From contig CANNAE010000004.1 in the NCBI GenBank assembly GCA_947502505.1, positions 248,001 through 312,000 on the forward strand: a stretch of 64,000 bases of DNA, read 5' to 3'. The notes below the pieces were generated by a model. It saw nothing but the letters and a program-made list of their open reading frames with translations. It ran no database searches and was not told the DNA's origin. Below are positions 34,845-43,398 of the stretch, piece after piece. Position 1 is the first letter of the stretch. Each line of letters begins with the position of its first letter. This DNA is from an uncultured Planococcus sp. (lineage in GTDB: Bacteria > Bacillota > Bacilli > Bacillales_A > Planococcaceae). The position numbers and the translations under genes are program-made.

Positions 34845-34907
34845 CATAAAAAAAGCCGTCATTCCCTTTATTTTACCACGCAGGCAAATAGAAGAGAAAT
34901 GACGGCT
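34845..34907 (-). terminator. Terminator between hflC and polA
   Basis: Minus strand AGCCGTCATT (34898-34907) pairs with AATGACGGCT (34854-34863) and is followed by TTTTTTT. The loop is long (about 34 nt), so the hairpin is a weaker call. It separates hflKC from polA. Confidence 0.6.
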
Positions 34908-34913
34908 CACTAG

Positions 34914-35894
34914 CTATTCAAGATTTCCGGACAACAGTCTTGCATATGGCGAATCTGACGGCATGATGATGACCGTATCTTCACCAACCGTTTTCGAATA
35001 CGATTCGAGTGAACGGTATAGCTCATAAAATTCAGGGTCTTTCGAGAATGATTCGTTATAGATCTGGGCGGCTTCCGCTTCCCCATCCGCTTGGATCAAT
35101 GCGGCTTCTTTCTTGGCTGTCGCAATGACTTCCTGTGCTTCACGGTCGGCTTGAGCTTCGATTTCACGCTTGCGTGCATCTCCTTGCGACAGGTAATCCT
35201 GCGCAGTTGAATCACGCTCTGAGATCATGCGCGTAAAGACTGCCTGTTCGTTTTCCGCAGGCAAATCGGTGCGTTTCATCCGGACGTCGACAACTTCGAT
35301 GCCATATTGGTCGGTTTCTAGCAATTCATTGACTCGCGTAGTCACCGTGTCATTCAAGCTGCCGCGTGATGAATTTTCATCGTTGATGATTTCATCGTAA
35401 TTCAGTTGGCCAAGCTCCGTACGGACGACGGAATAGATAAACTCTTCCATGCGCGATTCCGCGTTGATGATCGTACCGGCATTGGAAATCATGCTCAACG
35501 GGTCGGTTACATGCCAAACTGCGTAATTATCGATGAGAATTCTTTTTTTGTCTCTCGTATTGATTTCTGCTTCCGTTACATCATAGGTCATCTGGTATTT
35601 CGGGATGGTCGTCACGCTTTGGATGAACGGAACCTTCATCTTGATGCCGGGATCTTCTTGGACTTTGACGACTTCACCGAACTGGCGGACGACGCGGTAT
35701 TCATTTTCTTTCACTACATAGATATTGGTCAGGACGATCAACAGGGAGAAAAAGACGATGGCCGAGATGAGAATGGCTTTCCAATGCTTCCGGAAATTGA
35801 TTGGCTCTCTCGGTTCCCTCTGTTTTTTGGCGCGGTTCTTATTGCCAAAGATATCCGTTGTATTGGAGTTTCCAAATGGCTGTTTGGGATCCAT
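34914..35894 (-). CDS. hflC: FtsH protease modulator HflC
   Basis: A 326-residue SPFH/prohibitin protein. A cytoplasmic N-terminus rich in charged residues is followed by one membrane segment (about 41-60) and an SPFH domain (EYRVVRQFGEVVKV onward), then a coiled-coil (about 230-280, REIEAQADREAQEVIATA). With HflK it forms a membrane complex around FtsH. Its ATG overlaps the hflK stop (TAATG), so the two are coupled. HflKC is not found in B. subtilis at this place, where polA is followed by phoPR. Confidence 0.9.
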   Translation of the reverse strand: MDPKQPFGNSNTTDIFGNKNRAKKQREPREPINFRKHWKAILISAIVFFSLLIVLTNIYVVKENEYRVVRQFGEVVKVQEDPGIKMKVPFIQSVTTIPKYQMTYDVTEAEINTRDKKRILIDNYAVWHVTDPLSMISNAGTIINAESRMEEFIYSVVRTELGQLNYDEIINDENSSRGSLNDTVTTRVNELLETDQYGIEVVDVRMKRTDLPAENEQAVFTRMISERDSTAQDYLSQGDARKREIEAQADREAQEVIATAKKEAALIQADGEAEAAQIYNESFSKDPEFYELYRSLESYSKTVGEDTVIIMPSDSPYARLLSGNLE

Positions 35895-36865
35895 TAATTG
35901 CCGCCTCCTTCTTCTGTTTCTTCTTCAGCTGCCGGCGGTACTACGGTCTGCATTTCACCGAGCGGCAAATATTTCATCGTTCCTTCATCATCATTCATGA
36001 TATAGAGTTTGGCATCCGGCAGCACCGATTCCAAAGTTTCCATGATCAAGCGCTGTTTCGTTACTTCAGGGTTGCCTTCATACTCGGCATACAGTTTATC
36101 GAATACCGCAACATCCCCTGTCGCTTGCTCAACGCGTTCAACTTTTTGTGCTTCCGCACGGGAATTGATGGCGGATTTCTCACCTAAAGCTTCGTTGCGC
36201 TTCTGGTTTTCATATTTATTCGCTTCATTGATTTTCGTGTTCATCGTCTCACGGGCATCTGTTACATTCGTAAATGCTGCGCGGACTTCTTCGTTTGGCA
36301 ATTCAACATCCTGCAATTTCACTGCTAAGACAGAAATGCCGATATCGTATTCTTCGATGAGTGAAGACAATAGATCGCGTGTTTCCGCTTCGATTTCTGC
36401 TTTACCTGAAGTCAGTGCATCGTCAATCAAGGAACTGCCAATGATCGACCGGATAGAGGCAGATGTGGCATCGTGAAGCATTTCCTGAGGGTCTTCTGCA
36501 TTGAACAGGAATTTTTTCGGGTCGGTAATTTTCCACTGTACGACCAGATCCGTCAAGACGATGTTTTCATCTCCCGTGATCATTTTGGTTTCTTTGTCGT
36601 ATGTAGTGATTTCCCCTTCAGCGTTTTGGTCATAGCCGAATTGAAGGCTGTACGTTTCTTTGGACATCACTTCCGCTTTTTGGATCGGCCAAGGCATCTT
36701 GAAGTGAAGCCCTGATTCCGTTACTGGCTCGCCTGCCTCGCCGAATGTAATGATGACCGCTTGTTCCGACTCATCGACTGTATACCAGGAAGTAAAGACG
36801 GCGACCAATAGAAGTATGCCGGCGACCGACAGCCCGATAATCGATAGGACTCGTTTCGTAGTCAT
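35894..36865 (-). CDS. hflK: FtsH protease modulator HflK
   Basis: A 323-residue partner of HflC starting MTTKRVLSIIGLSVAGILLL, with a membrane anchor at about 7-28 and an SPFH domain (DESEQAVIITFGEAGEPV). A coiled coil near 230-280 precedes the acidic tail EEETEEGG. The start is set by AAAGGGGG upstream; the open frame extends further but into the promoter. A SigW-consensus promoter lies about 35 bp upstream, pointing to membrane-stress control of the pair. Confidence 0.9.
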   Translation of the reverse strand: MTTKRVLSIIGLSVAGILLLVAVFTSWYTVDESEQAVIITFGEAGEPVTESGLHFKMPWPIQKAEVMSKETYSLQFGYDQNAEGEITTYDKETKMITGDENIVLTDLVVQWKITDPKKFLFNAEDPQEMLHDATSASIRSIIGSSLIDDALTSGKAEIEAETRDLLSSLIEEYDIGISVLAVKLQDVELPNEEVRAAFTNVTDARETMNTKINEANKYENQKRNEALGEKSAINSRAEAQKVERVEQATGDVAVFDKLYAEYEGNPEVTKQRLIMETLESVLPDAKLYIMNDDEGTMKYLPLGEMQTVVPPAAEEETEEGGGN

Positions 36866-36898
36866 GTTGTTTCCCCCTTTTTTCTTTATAGTTATGTA

Positions 36899-36924
36899 TA
36901 CGGAATGATTGTGAAATAGTTTCA
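36899..36924 (-). promoter_or_regulatory. SigW-type promoter of hflKC
   Basis: Minus strand TGAAAC (36919-36924), exactly 16 bp, CGTA (36899-36902). It is a full match to the Bacillus sigma-W consensus and lies 34 bp before the hflK ATG. The ysdB promoter at 20976-21001 has the same structure. Confidence 0.83.
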
Positions 36925-36931
36925 TGAAAAT

Positions 36932-36962
36932 AGAAAAAGAGCCCGGGGAGGGGCTCTTTTTC
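36932..36962 (-). terminator. Terminator upstream of hflK
   Basis: AAAAAGAGCCC (36934-36944) and GGGCTCTTTTT (36951-36961) pair over 11 bp with a 6-nt loop. It closes the phoP-phoR-ligase unit and insulates the hflKC promoter. Confidence 0.88.
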
Positions 36963-37036
36963 AAGTCATGCGGTTGAAGGGGGTTCTATTAAAGAATAGC
37001 ACCCGATTGTGAAGCTGGTGTTAAGGCTGTGTAAAC

Positions 37037-38257
37037 TTACCATTGATTATTTTTATATTTTTTATAATAATTCACTTGGCGCGCAAAAAGATACAATTTG
37101 CGTTTTATATGCGTATCTTTCTTATAAAATAGCGGATTGCCGTATTTCTTTTCCTTGATCAAGCGCTTGATGTCTTTTTGGACGGCCTGGTTTTGGACGA
37201 AATTGCGCAATACCACTTTCGGGACGACCGTGAACAGGAAATCCTCGTTTAAATAAGTGATCGGCTTTTCTGTTTTGTAAATCAAATCATCGACTAGATA
37301 CTGCGCCATATTATGGCCAAGCGCAGTTACATAATAACTTGAGCGCCCTTGGCGGATATTCACTTCAAAGACCTTGAATTTCTTATCGCGCGAATCGTAT
37401 TTCAAATCGAAATTGGCGAATCCGGTATAGCCGACCGCCTCGAGGAAATGCTGGAGCTTTTCCATCATTTCCTTGTCAAAACGCGTGATGAGCGCCGTGT
37501 AATTGCCGATAGCCGTTACGGTATGCTCCTGCAGGACCACTTGTGCAAAAGTCACCAATTGCGTCTGGCCTTTTGCATTGGCATAGATGACGGAATCCCA
37601 CATATATGTATCATCCCCTGGAATGAAATCCTGGATGATCAACTCATCTCGGTATCCACTCGCTTTGATTTTTTGGATGACTTCGAATAATTCTTTCGGG
37701 CTGTCCACTTTATAGACTTTTTCCTGCCCCTCGAATTTGTTGCGGCTGTATTCAATGCCGTTGCTCGGCTTGACGACGACCGGATACATCATGTCGCTAT
37801 CGTCGAATGGCATATCTTGGCTGCAGTCATAGAAATAAGTCGTCGGCGTATCGATGCCATGCTCTTTGCACAATTCATAGAAATTCGCCTTCATCTGCAA
37901 TTGGTTCATCAAATCTTCAGTCGGGTAATTGAAGACATAATGCTCACGCAGCACTTTGGCGTTTTCGATGATCAAGCGCACGTATAAATCGTTTGTGCCG
38001 ACCAGCAGCAAGGTTTTGCCGGGCGCTCTGTATTTATCGGCCATGCCGATCAAAATATCAGCGAAATGTTCCGGCTCGGATAATTTTTTATCAAATTCGA
38101 TCGTTTCCGTAATGGAGCTCATCTCTGTAAAAGATAAAGGCTCTTTACCGATCAAGATCGGCTTAATTCCGTATGCTTCGTGAAATGAGATCGCCATATT
38201 ATAGGCATTCATATCAGTACCGACGATGATCGGCAAAAATGGGTGTTTGGTTTCCAT
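37037..38257 (-). CDS. ATP-grasp ligase, likely D-amino-acid ligase for the peptidoglycan cross-bridge
   Basis: A 406-residue ATP-grasp enzyme. The N-terminal part opens PIIVGTDMNAYNMAISFHEAYG. The ATP-binding core has YPVVVKPSNGIEY (158-170), LIIQDFIPGDDTYMW, ANFDLKYDSRDKKFKVFEVN (281-300) and IRQGRSS (301-307). As far as I can recall the sequence, it closely follows the D-aspartate ligase of Enterococcus faecium, which couples D-Asp to the L-Lys side chain of the peptidoglycan precursor. Planococcaceae have A4alpha cross-bridges with D-Glu or D-Asp, so that role is inferred. The amino acid used is not determined. It lies 10 bp after phoR and is probably cotranscribed with phoPR. Confidence 0.78.
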   Translation of the reverse strand: METKHPFLPIIVGTDMNAYNMAISFHEAYGIKPILIGKEPLSFTEMSSITETIEFDKKLSEPEHFADILIGMADKYRAPGKTLLLVGTNDLYVRLIIENAKVLREHYVFNYPTEDLMNQLQMKANFYELCKEHGIDTPTTYFYDCSQDMPFDDSDMMYPVVVKPSNGIEYSRNKFEGQEKVYKVDSPKELFEVIQKIKASGYRDELIIQDFIPGDDTYMWDSVIYANAKGQTQLVTFAQVVLQEHTVTAIGNYTALITRFDKEMMEKLQHFLEAVGYTGFANFDLKYDSRDKKFKVFEVNIRQGRSSYYVTALGHNMAQYLVDDLIYKTEKPITYLNEDFLFTVVPKVVLRNFVQNQAVQKDIKRLIKEKKYGNPLFYKKDTHIKRKLYLFARQVNYYKKYKNNQW

Positions 38258-38266
38258 ATGTTCCTC

Positions 38267-39667
38267 CTAAATTTCTTCCGCAAGCGGCAAATAAACAGTA
38301 AAGGTCGTGCCTACGCCGACTTCACTTTCCACTTCGACCTTGCCGTGATGCGCTTCAATGATGTGTTTAACAATCGAGAGCCCCAATCCCGTGCCGCCCG
38401 AATTTCGGCTGCGTGCCCGGTCGACCCGGTAAAAACGCTCGAACAAGCGGCCGATTTCGGATGCTTCGATGCCGATTCCCTGATCGGCCACTTTGATAAG
38501 CGCTTGCCCTCCCGAAGGATAAAGCTTCAGCGACACCTTGGTGTCTTCCTGGGAATACGTAGCCGCGTTGATCAATAAATTGACGATGACTTGGATCAGC
38601 CGGTTCCCATCGCCGGCCACCATGACCGGCTCGAGATCCAGTTCAAGGCCAATGCGCTTTTCTGCAAGTTTCGGGTGCACCGTTTCGACCGCATGTTCAA
38701 TCACGGCTTTCATATCGGTTGGCTGCAGCTCAATATGGAAGGCAGAACGTTCCATATTCGACAAATTGAGCAAATCATTGATGAGCATTTCCAGGCGATT
38801 GCTTTCTGTCTGGATAATTTCCAGAAAGGACAATAAAGTGTCCGTATCCTGATAAGCACCGTCTAGCAAGGTTTCAGAAAACCCCTTGATCGACGTAACC
38901 GGCGTGCGCAGCTCATGCGACACATTCGCCACAAAATCCTTACGCACTTGTTCCAATTTTTTCAGTTCGGTAATATCGTGAAAGACGATGACGACACCGA
39001 GCCATCGCTCATGTTCACCGATGACTGGTGCGCCGTAGACGTCCAGATTCTTCATTTTCAGCCCTTCGGCAAACTCGATTTGGTCACGCGCGCGCGTCTC
39101 GGTCATGAACACTGTTTCCACGAAGTATTTCAATTCAGGCGCAATATTGATTTCCCGGTACAAACTGCCAAGAACCATTTCACTGCTCAAATTGGTTTCT
39201 TCCAGAAATGCCCGGTTGACCAATGAAATCGTCCCTTGCCGGTCGATCATGACGAGTGCACTTCCCATATTTTCAATCAGGGTTTTGAGCCGCTCCTGTT
39301 CCATTTGGCGGACAGCGGCGACTTCCTGTAAATTGCGGGCAAGCACATTGATCGTCTTGTTCAGCTCCAAACTGCCCTGGGCGTCAGATTCATAGGCACG
39401 CGCACGGTAATTTCCCTTCACCAGCTCCACTGCCGTCATGGTCGCATTTTCCACCGGCTCCACTTGCAGCCTGATGATACGGTTTCCAATGACTGCCGAA
39501 GCGCCGAATCCGATCAAAAAAATCAATCCCAACGCCAGCCATACAGCTGATTTGTTCTTCACCTCTTCGTATAAAGGAAGAAACTGAAGCACGATCAAAT
39601 AAAGGCCCACAAGCAGTGTACCGTTCCACAGCAGCAATGAGATCAACAGGCGGCGCCGGAAAGTCAT
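38267..39667 (-). CDS. phoR: Sensor histidine kinase PhoR (short form)
   Basis: A 466-residue kinase with membrane segments at about 8-30 and 42-61, a HAMP linker (62-115), a PAS domain (about 125-230, NMGSALVMIDRQGTISLVN), the dimerisation helix with phosphorylated H251 in FVANVSHELRTPVTSIKG, and an ATPase domain with NLLINAATYS and GGTGLGLSIVKHI. The two membrane segments are about 12 residues apart, so the large external sensing domain of B. subtilis PhoR is missing. It overlaps phoP by 4 bp. Confidence 0.92.
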   Translation of the reverse strand: MTFRRRLLISLLLWNGTLLVGLYLIVLQFLPLYEEVKNKSAVWLALGLIFLIGFGASAVIGNRIIRLQVEPVENATMTAVELVKGNYRARAYESDAQGSLELNKTINVLARNLQEVAAVRQMEQERLKTLIENMGSALVMIDRQGTISLVNRAFLEETNLSSEMVLGSLYREINIAPELKYFVETVFMTETRARDQIEFAEGLKMKNLDVYGAPVIGEHERWLGVVIVFHDITELKKLEQVRKDFVANVSHELRTPVTSIKGFSETLLDGAYQDTDTLLSFLEIIQTESNRLEMLINDLLNLSNMERSAFHIELQPTDMKAVIEHAVETVHPKLAEKRIGLELDLEPVMVAGDGNRLIQVIVNLLINAATYSQEDTKVSLKLYPSGGQALIKVADQGIGIEASEIGRLFERFYRVDRARSRNSGGTGLGLSIVKHIIEAHHGKVEVESEVGVGTTFTVYLPLAEEI

Positions 39668-40371
39668 GAACTTTTCGGCGCCTCGAATTTATAGCCCAAG
39701 CCGCGGATGGTCTTGATATACGTCGGCTTGCGCGTATTCGTTTCGATTTTTTCGCGTAAATGGCTGATATGTACATCCACGATCCGTGTATCGCCGGCAA
39801 AATCGTATTTCCATACGGCACTCAGCAATTGATCGCGGGTCAATACCCTGTTTTTGTTTTCCGCTAAATAGACGAGCAGTTCGAATTCTTTTGGCGTGAA
39901 TTCCAATTGCTTATCATCCAAAAACACTTCAAAGCGTTCTGGAAAAATCTGCAATTTACCGAACACATACGGGGCTGAGCCGTCCTGTTGGATCACTGGG
40001 CTAGTTTCTGCCCTGCGCAATACCGCTTTGATACGGGCGACCACTTCACGCGGGCTGAATGGCTTGGTCATATAATCATCTGCTCCGAGTTCCAGCCCGA
40101 GCACTTTATCGAATTCATCGCCTTTGGCCGTCAGCATAATGATCGGAGTGTTCACTTTCTGCTGGCGCAATGATTTGCACACTTCGACGCCATCCATCGA
40201 CGGCAGCATCAAATCAAGTACGATCAAATCCGGCTGATCGCTCAGCGCAAGATCGTACCCTTGTTTCCCGTCATTGGCGATAATCGTTTCATAGCCGGCT
40301 TGCACCAAATTATACGACAACAAGGTAGCTATCGAATGTTCGTCTTCAATGATTAAAATTTTCTTCGGCAT
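39664..40371 (-). CDS. phoP: Phosphate response regulator PhoP
   Basis: A 235-residue OmpR-type regulator. The receiver has IIEDEHS and the phosphorylation site D53 in VLDLMLPSMDG; the winged-helix DNA-binding domain covers about 135-232 (ELLVYLAENKNRVLTRDQLLSAVW, DVHISHLREKIE). The start MPKKILIIEDE is preceded by GGAGG. It overlaps phoR by ATGA. In B. subtilis PhoP directs the response to phosphate limitation. Confidence 0.95.
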   Translation of the reverse strand: MPKKILIIEDEHSIATLLSYNLVQAGYETIIANDGKQGYDLALSDQPDLIVLDLMLPSMDGVEVCKSLRQQKVNTPIIMLTAKGDEFDKVLGLELGADDYMTKPFSPREVVARIKAVLRRAETSPVIQQDGSAPYVFGKLQIFPERFEVFLDDKQLEFTPKEFELLVYLAENKNRVLTRDQLLSAVWKYDFAGDTRIVDVHISHLREKIETNTRKPTYIKTIRGLGYKFEAPKSS

Positions 40372-40416
40372 TTTGCATCCTCCACACTCAATTTGGAACC
40401 CCCATTCCAAACCGCT

Positions 40417-40893
40417 TTAGAAATTCTCCATCGCCTGCGTCGTTAATTTGTTTGAGGTCTTCGGCGGCTGGGCCACGATATTCCCTTCGATGCAAACGGC
40501 ACCTTCTTCATCTGTCCCTAATACACGGATCGTCGCCAAATTCCCTCTCACATCAACATCCGTAACTTCCAGCAGGAAATCAATCGTCGCGTAATGATAG
40601 ACCGGCTTTTTGAAAAACAGCTGCTGTTCGCAAATATACGAACCTGGTCCCGGCATATACTTGGAGACTGCCGATGTCACAATTCCCGTCAGCATGATGT
40701 TCGGCACCACCGGTTTTTCAAAACTGGTGGTTGAAGCAAAATCGTGCTGGATATACAAAGGATTGCCATCGTTTGTAAGCCCCAGATACAAGAGCAAATC
40801 CTTGTCTTCAATCTTTTCCGTCAACTTCAATTTCTCACCGACTGTAATATCTTCAATCTTTCTTCCTAATTTACGTTTTTTCCCGAGTAACAC
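40417..40893 (-). CDS. MaoC-like hot-dog dehydratase
   Basis: A protein of about 158 residues with a single hot-dog fold. The MaoC/(R)-hydratase signature is seen as LGLTNDGNPLYIQHDFASTTSFEKPVVPN, where the D and H are the likely catalytic pair. It could hydrate or dehydrate acyl-CoA or acyl-ACP; the substrate is unknown. The GTG at 40893 is preferred because GGGGAGGG lies 7 nt upstream; an ATG nine codons earlier has no good site. It lies between mdh and phoP, as in several Bacillales. Confidence 0.8.
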   Translation of the reverse strand: MLLGKKRKLGRKIEDITVGEKLKLTEKIEDKDLLLYLGLTNDGNPLYIQHDFASTTSFEKPVVPNIMLTGIVTSAVSKYMPGPGSYICEQQLFFKKPVYHYATIDFLLEVTDVDVRGNLATIRVLGTDEEGAVCIEGNIVAQPPKTSNKLTTQAMENF

Positions 40894-40926
40894 GGGCGTT
40901 CCCTCCCCTAAGTGGTTCATATCCTT

Positions 40927-40956
40927 ATAGTATCAATTTCATGAGCACAAGTGCAA
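40927..40956 (-). promoter_or_regulatory. Probable promoter of the MaoC-phoPR-ligase unit
   Basis: Minus strand TTGCAC (40951-40956), 18-bp spacer, TACTAT (40927-40932). Upstream AGCAAGCGAGCTTGC contains a short palindrome. The call is moderate because of the 18-bp spacer. Confidence 0.5.
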
Positions 40957-41013
40957 GCTCGCTTGCTGTGATGAACAACCATTCAAGCTTCCCCTTGCTA
41001 ATTATTATGTATA

Positions 41014-41043
41014 GAAAAAGCCAGGCAGGATGTCCTGCCCGGC
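41014..41043 (-). terminator. Terminator of the citZ-icd-mdh operon
   Basis: GCCAGGCAGGA (41020-41030) and TCCTGCCCGGC (41033-41043) form an 11-bp stem with one wobble or mismatch and a tight loop. On the minus strand TTTTTCTATAC follows. Confidence 0.85.
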
Positions 41044-41050
41044 CCGTAGG

Positions 41051-41989
41051 TTACGCTAATACGTCCATGACCGCTTTCACTGAAGCAGCGGATTTGTCGA
41101 GCGCCCGTTTTTCTTCTTCATTCAATTCGATTTCAATGATCTTTTCAATCCCGGATGCGCCGAGCACTGCCGGGACGCCCAGATAGATTCCATCCATGCC
41201 GTATTCCCCTTGTAGATAAGCGATTGACGGCAAGACGCGTTTTTGGTCAAGGATGATCGCTTCTGCCATTTCCACCAAGGAAGCGGCAGGTGCATAATAA
41301 GCAGAACCGTTGCCCAGCAGGTTGACGATTTCTGCCCCGCCTTTTCGCGTCCGCTCTACGATTTGATCAAGACGGTCTTTTGGAATGAGGGTTTCGAGCG
41401 GTACGCCGCCGGCTGAAGAGTAACGGACAAGCGGCACCATATCGTCTCCGTGGCCGCCAAGCACAAATCCTGTAATATCTTTAACCGATAAATCGAGCTC
41501 TTGTGCCACAAAGCTGCGGAAGCGTGCAGAATCAAGCACGCCCGACTGGCCGATGACCCGTTCTTTCGGGAAACCGGATTCTTTAAAGACCGTGTAAGTC
41601 ATCGCATCTACCGGATTGGTCAATACGAGAATGGTTGCATTAGGTGAGTGTGCGACGATTTCTTTGGTGACGGATTTCATGACCTTCTGGTTGGTCTGCA
41701 CTAAATCATCCCGGCTCATGCCTGGTTTTCGCGCCACGCCGGCAGTGATGATTACGAGGTCGGAGTCTTTCGTGTCCCTGTAATCCGAAGTGCCGGTAAT
41801 ATGGGCGTCAAAGTTTAAGACAGGCGCTGCTTCTGCCATATCCAGCGCTTTCCCTTTGGCCGGGTCTTCCATTGCGGGAATATCGACTATGACCACATCC
41901 CCCAATTCCTTTTGCGCGAGCAGGAATGCTGTCGTCGCGCCTGTGAATCCAGAACCGATTACCGAAATCTTTTTCCGTTTGAATGTCAT
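41051..41989 (-). CDS. mdh: Malate dehydrogenase
   Basis: A 312-residue LDH-like malate dehydrogenase starting [17 protein letters not shown]. The Rossmann motif GSGFTG, the NAD region [18 protein letters not shown], the substrate-specificity R in ARKPG, and the catalytic histidine in [12 protein letters not shown] are present. It interconverts malate and oxaloacetate in the TCA cycle. It is the third gene of citZ-icd-mdh, as in B. subtilis. GGGGAG precedes the ATG. Confidence 0.97.
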   Translation of the reverse strand: MTFKRKKISVIGSGFTGATTAFLLAQKELGDVVIVDIPAMEDPAKGKALDMAEAAPVLNFDAHITGTSDYRDTKDSDLVIITAGVARKPGMSRDDLVQTNQKVMKSVTKEIVAHSPNATILVLTNPVDAMTYTVFKESGFPKERVIGQSGVLDSARFRSFVAQELDLSVKDITGFVLGGHGDDMVPLVRYSSAGGVPLETLIPKDRLDQIVERTRKGGAEIVNLLGNGSAYYAPAASLVEMAEAIILDQKRVLPSIAYLQGEYGMDGIYLGVPAVLGASGIEKIIEIELNEEEKRALDKSAASVKAVMDVLA

Positions 41990-42051
41990 GCAAAACTCCC
42001 CTTTCCATCGGATGATACAACAAAGAGGAGGCAAAAGCCTCCTCTTTCATT

Positions 42052-43320
42052 TTACATGTTTTTAATTAGTTCATCAGCGAATTCAGATGTTTTCACTTCT
42101 GTCGCTCCGTCCATTAGGCGGGCGAAGTCATAAGTGACAACTTTAGACGCGATAGTTTTTTCCATAGACTGGGAAATCAATTTAGCAGCTTCTGTCCAAC
42201 CAAGGTGCTCAAGCATCAAGACGCCTGAAAGGATAACAGAAGATGGGTTTACTTTATCAAGGCCAGCATATTTTGGAGCCGTTCCGTGAGTAGCTTCAAA
42301 GATTGCATGTCCTGTGTCGTAGTTGATGTTCGCGCCTGGCGCAATTCCGATTCCGCCGACTTGTGCAGCAAGTGCATCGGAAATATAGTCGCCGTTCAAG
42401 TTCATTGTTGCAACAACATCGAACTCGCTCGGGCGTGTAAGGATTTGCTGAAGGAAGATGTCAGCGATGGAATCTTTAACAAGGATTTTGCCTGAAGCCA
42501 AAGCATCTTCTTGTGCTTTGTTCGCAGCATCTGTTCCTTTTTCGTCTTTGATTGCATCGTATTCGTTCCACGTGAAGACTTTGTCGCCGAATTCTTGCTC
42601 AGCCACTTCATAGCCCCAGTTTTTGAAAGCTCCTTCAGTGAACTTCATGATGTTCCCTTTGTGGACAAGTGTTACCGAGTCGCGGCCTTCAGTCAACGCG
42701 TAGTTGATTGCAGCACGCACTAGGCGTTTTGTTCCTTCTTCAGAAATCGGTTTGATGCCGATACCTGATGATTCAGGGAAGCGGATGTTCTTGACGCCCA
42801 TTTCATCTGTAAGGAATGAGATCAATTTTTTCACTTCGTCACTGCCGTTAGCGTATTCGATACCAGCGTAGATATCTTCAGTGTTTTCACGGAAGATGAC
42901 CATGTCCGTATCTTCAGGGCGCTTAACCGGTGAAGGTACGCCTTCGAAATAACGCACTGGGCGCAAGCAAGTGTATAGGTCTAGTTCTTGGCGAAGCGCT
43001 ACGTTCAATGAACGGATACCGCCGCCGATTGGCGTAGTAAGTGGCCCTTTGATAGCGATCAAGTATTCGCGGATTACGTTAAGCGTTTCTTCTGGAAGCC
43101 ATTCGCCTGTTTCGTCGAATGCTTTTTGGCCAGCCAAAACTTCTTTCCAGACGATTGATTTTTCGCCGTTATAAGCTTTGTTTACTGACTCTTCCAATAC
43201 GCGTGAAGCTGCGTTCCAGATATCCGGTCCAGTTCCATCACCGATAATGTATGGGATGACTGCATTGTTAGGGACGTTTAATACGCCGTTATTTGTTGTA
43301 ATTTTTTCACCGTTAGCCAT
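42052..43320 (-). CDS. icd: Isocitrate dehydrogenase (NADP)
   Basis: A 422-residue NADP-dependent enzyme beginning [18 protein letters not shown]. The substrate-binding serine region is [38 protein letters not shown], the metal-binding [18 protein letters not shown] and the nucleotide loop [17 protein letters not shown] are visible. It lies between citZ and mdh. AGGAGG precedes the chosen ATG; an upstream Met 13 codons earlier has no support. Confidence 0.97.
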   Translation of the reverse strand: MANGEKITTNNGVLNVPNNAVIPYIIGDGTGPDIWNAASRVLEESVNKAYNGEKSIVWKEVLAGQKAFDETGEWLPEETLNVIREYLIAIKGPLTTPIGGGIRSLNVALRQELDLYTCLRPVRYFEGVPSPVKRPEDTDMVIFRENTEDIYAGIEYANGSDEVKKLISFLTDEMGVKNIRFPESSGIGIKPISEEGTKRLVRAAINYALTEGRDSVTLVHKGNIMKFTEGAFKNWGYEVAEQEFGDKVFTWNEYDAIKDEKGTDAANKAQEDALASGKILVKDSIADIFLQQILTRPSEFDVVATMNLNGDYISDALAAQVGGIGIAPGANINYDTGHAIFEATHGTAPKYAGLDKVNPSSVILSGVLMLEHLGWTEAAKLISQSMEKTIASKVVTYDFARLMDGATEVKTSEFADELIKNM

Positions 43321-43398
43321 TTTAAAATTCCTCCTGTGTTCAAAGTCATAGGGCTGCACTATGTGTCAGCCCCATCAAATTTTATTGTTTTGCCTAAA

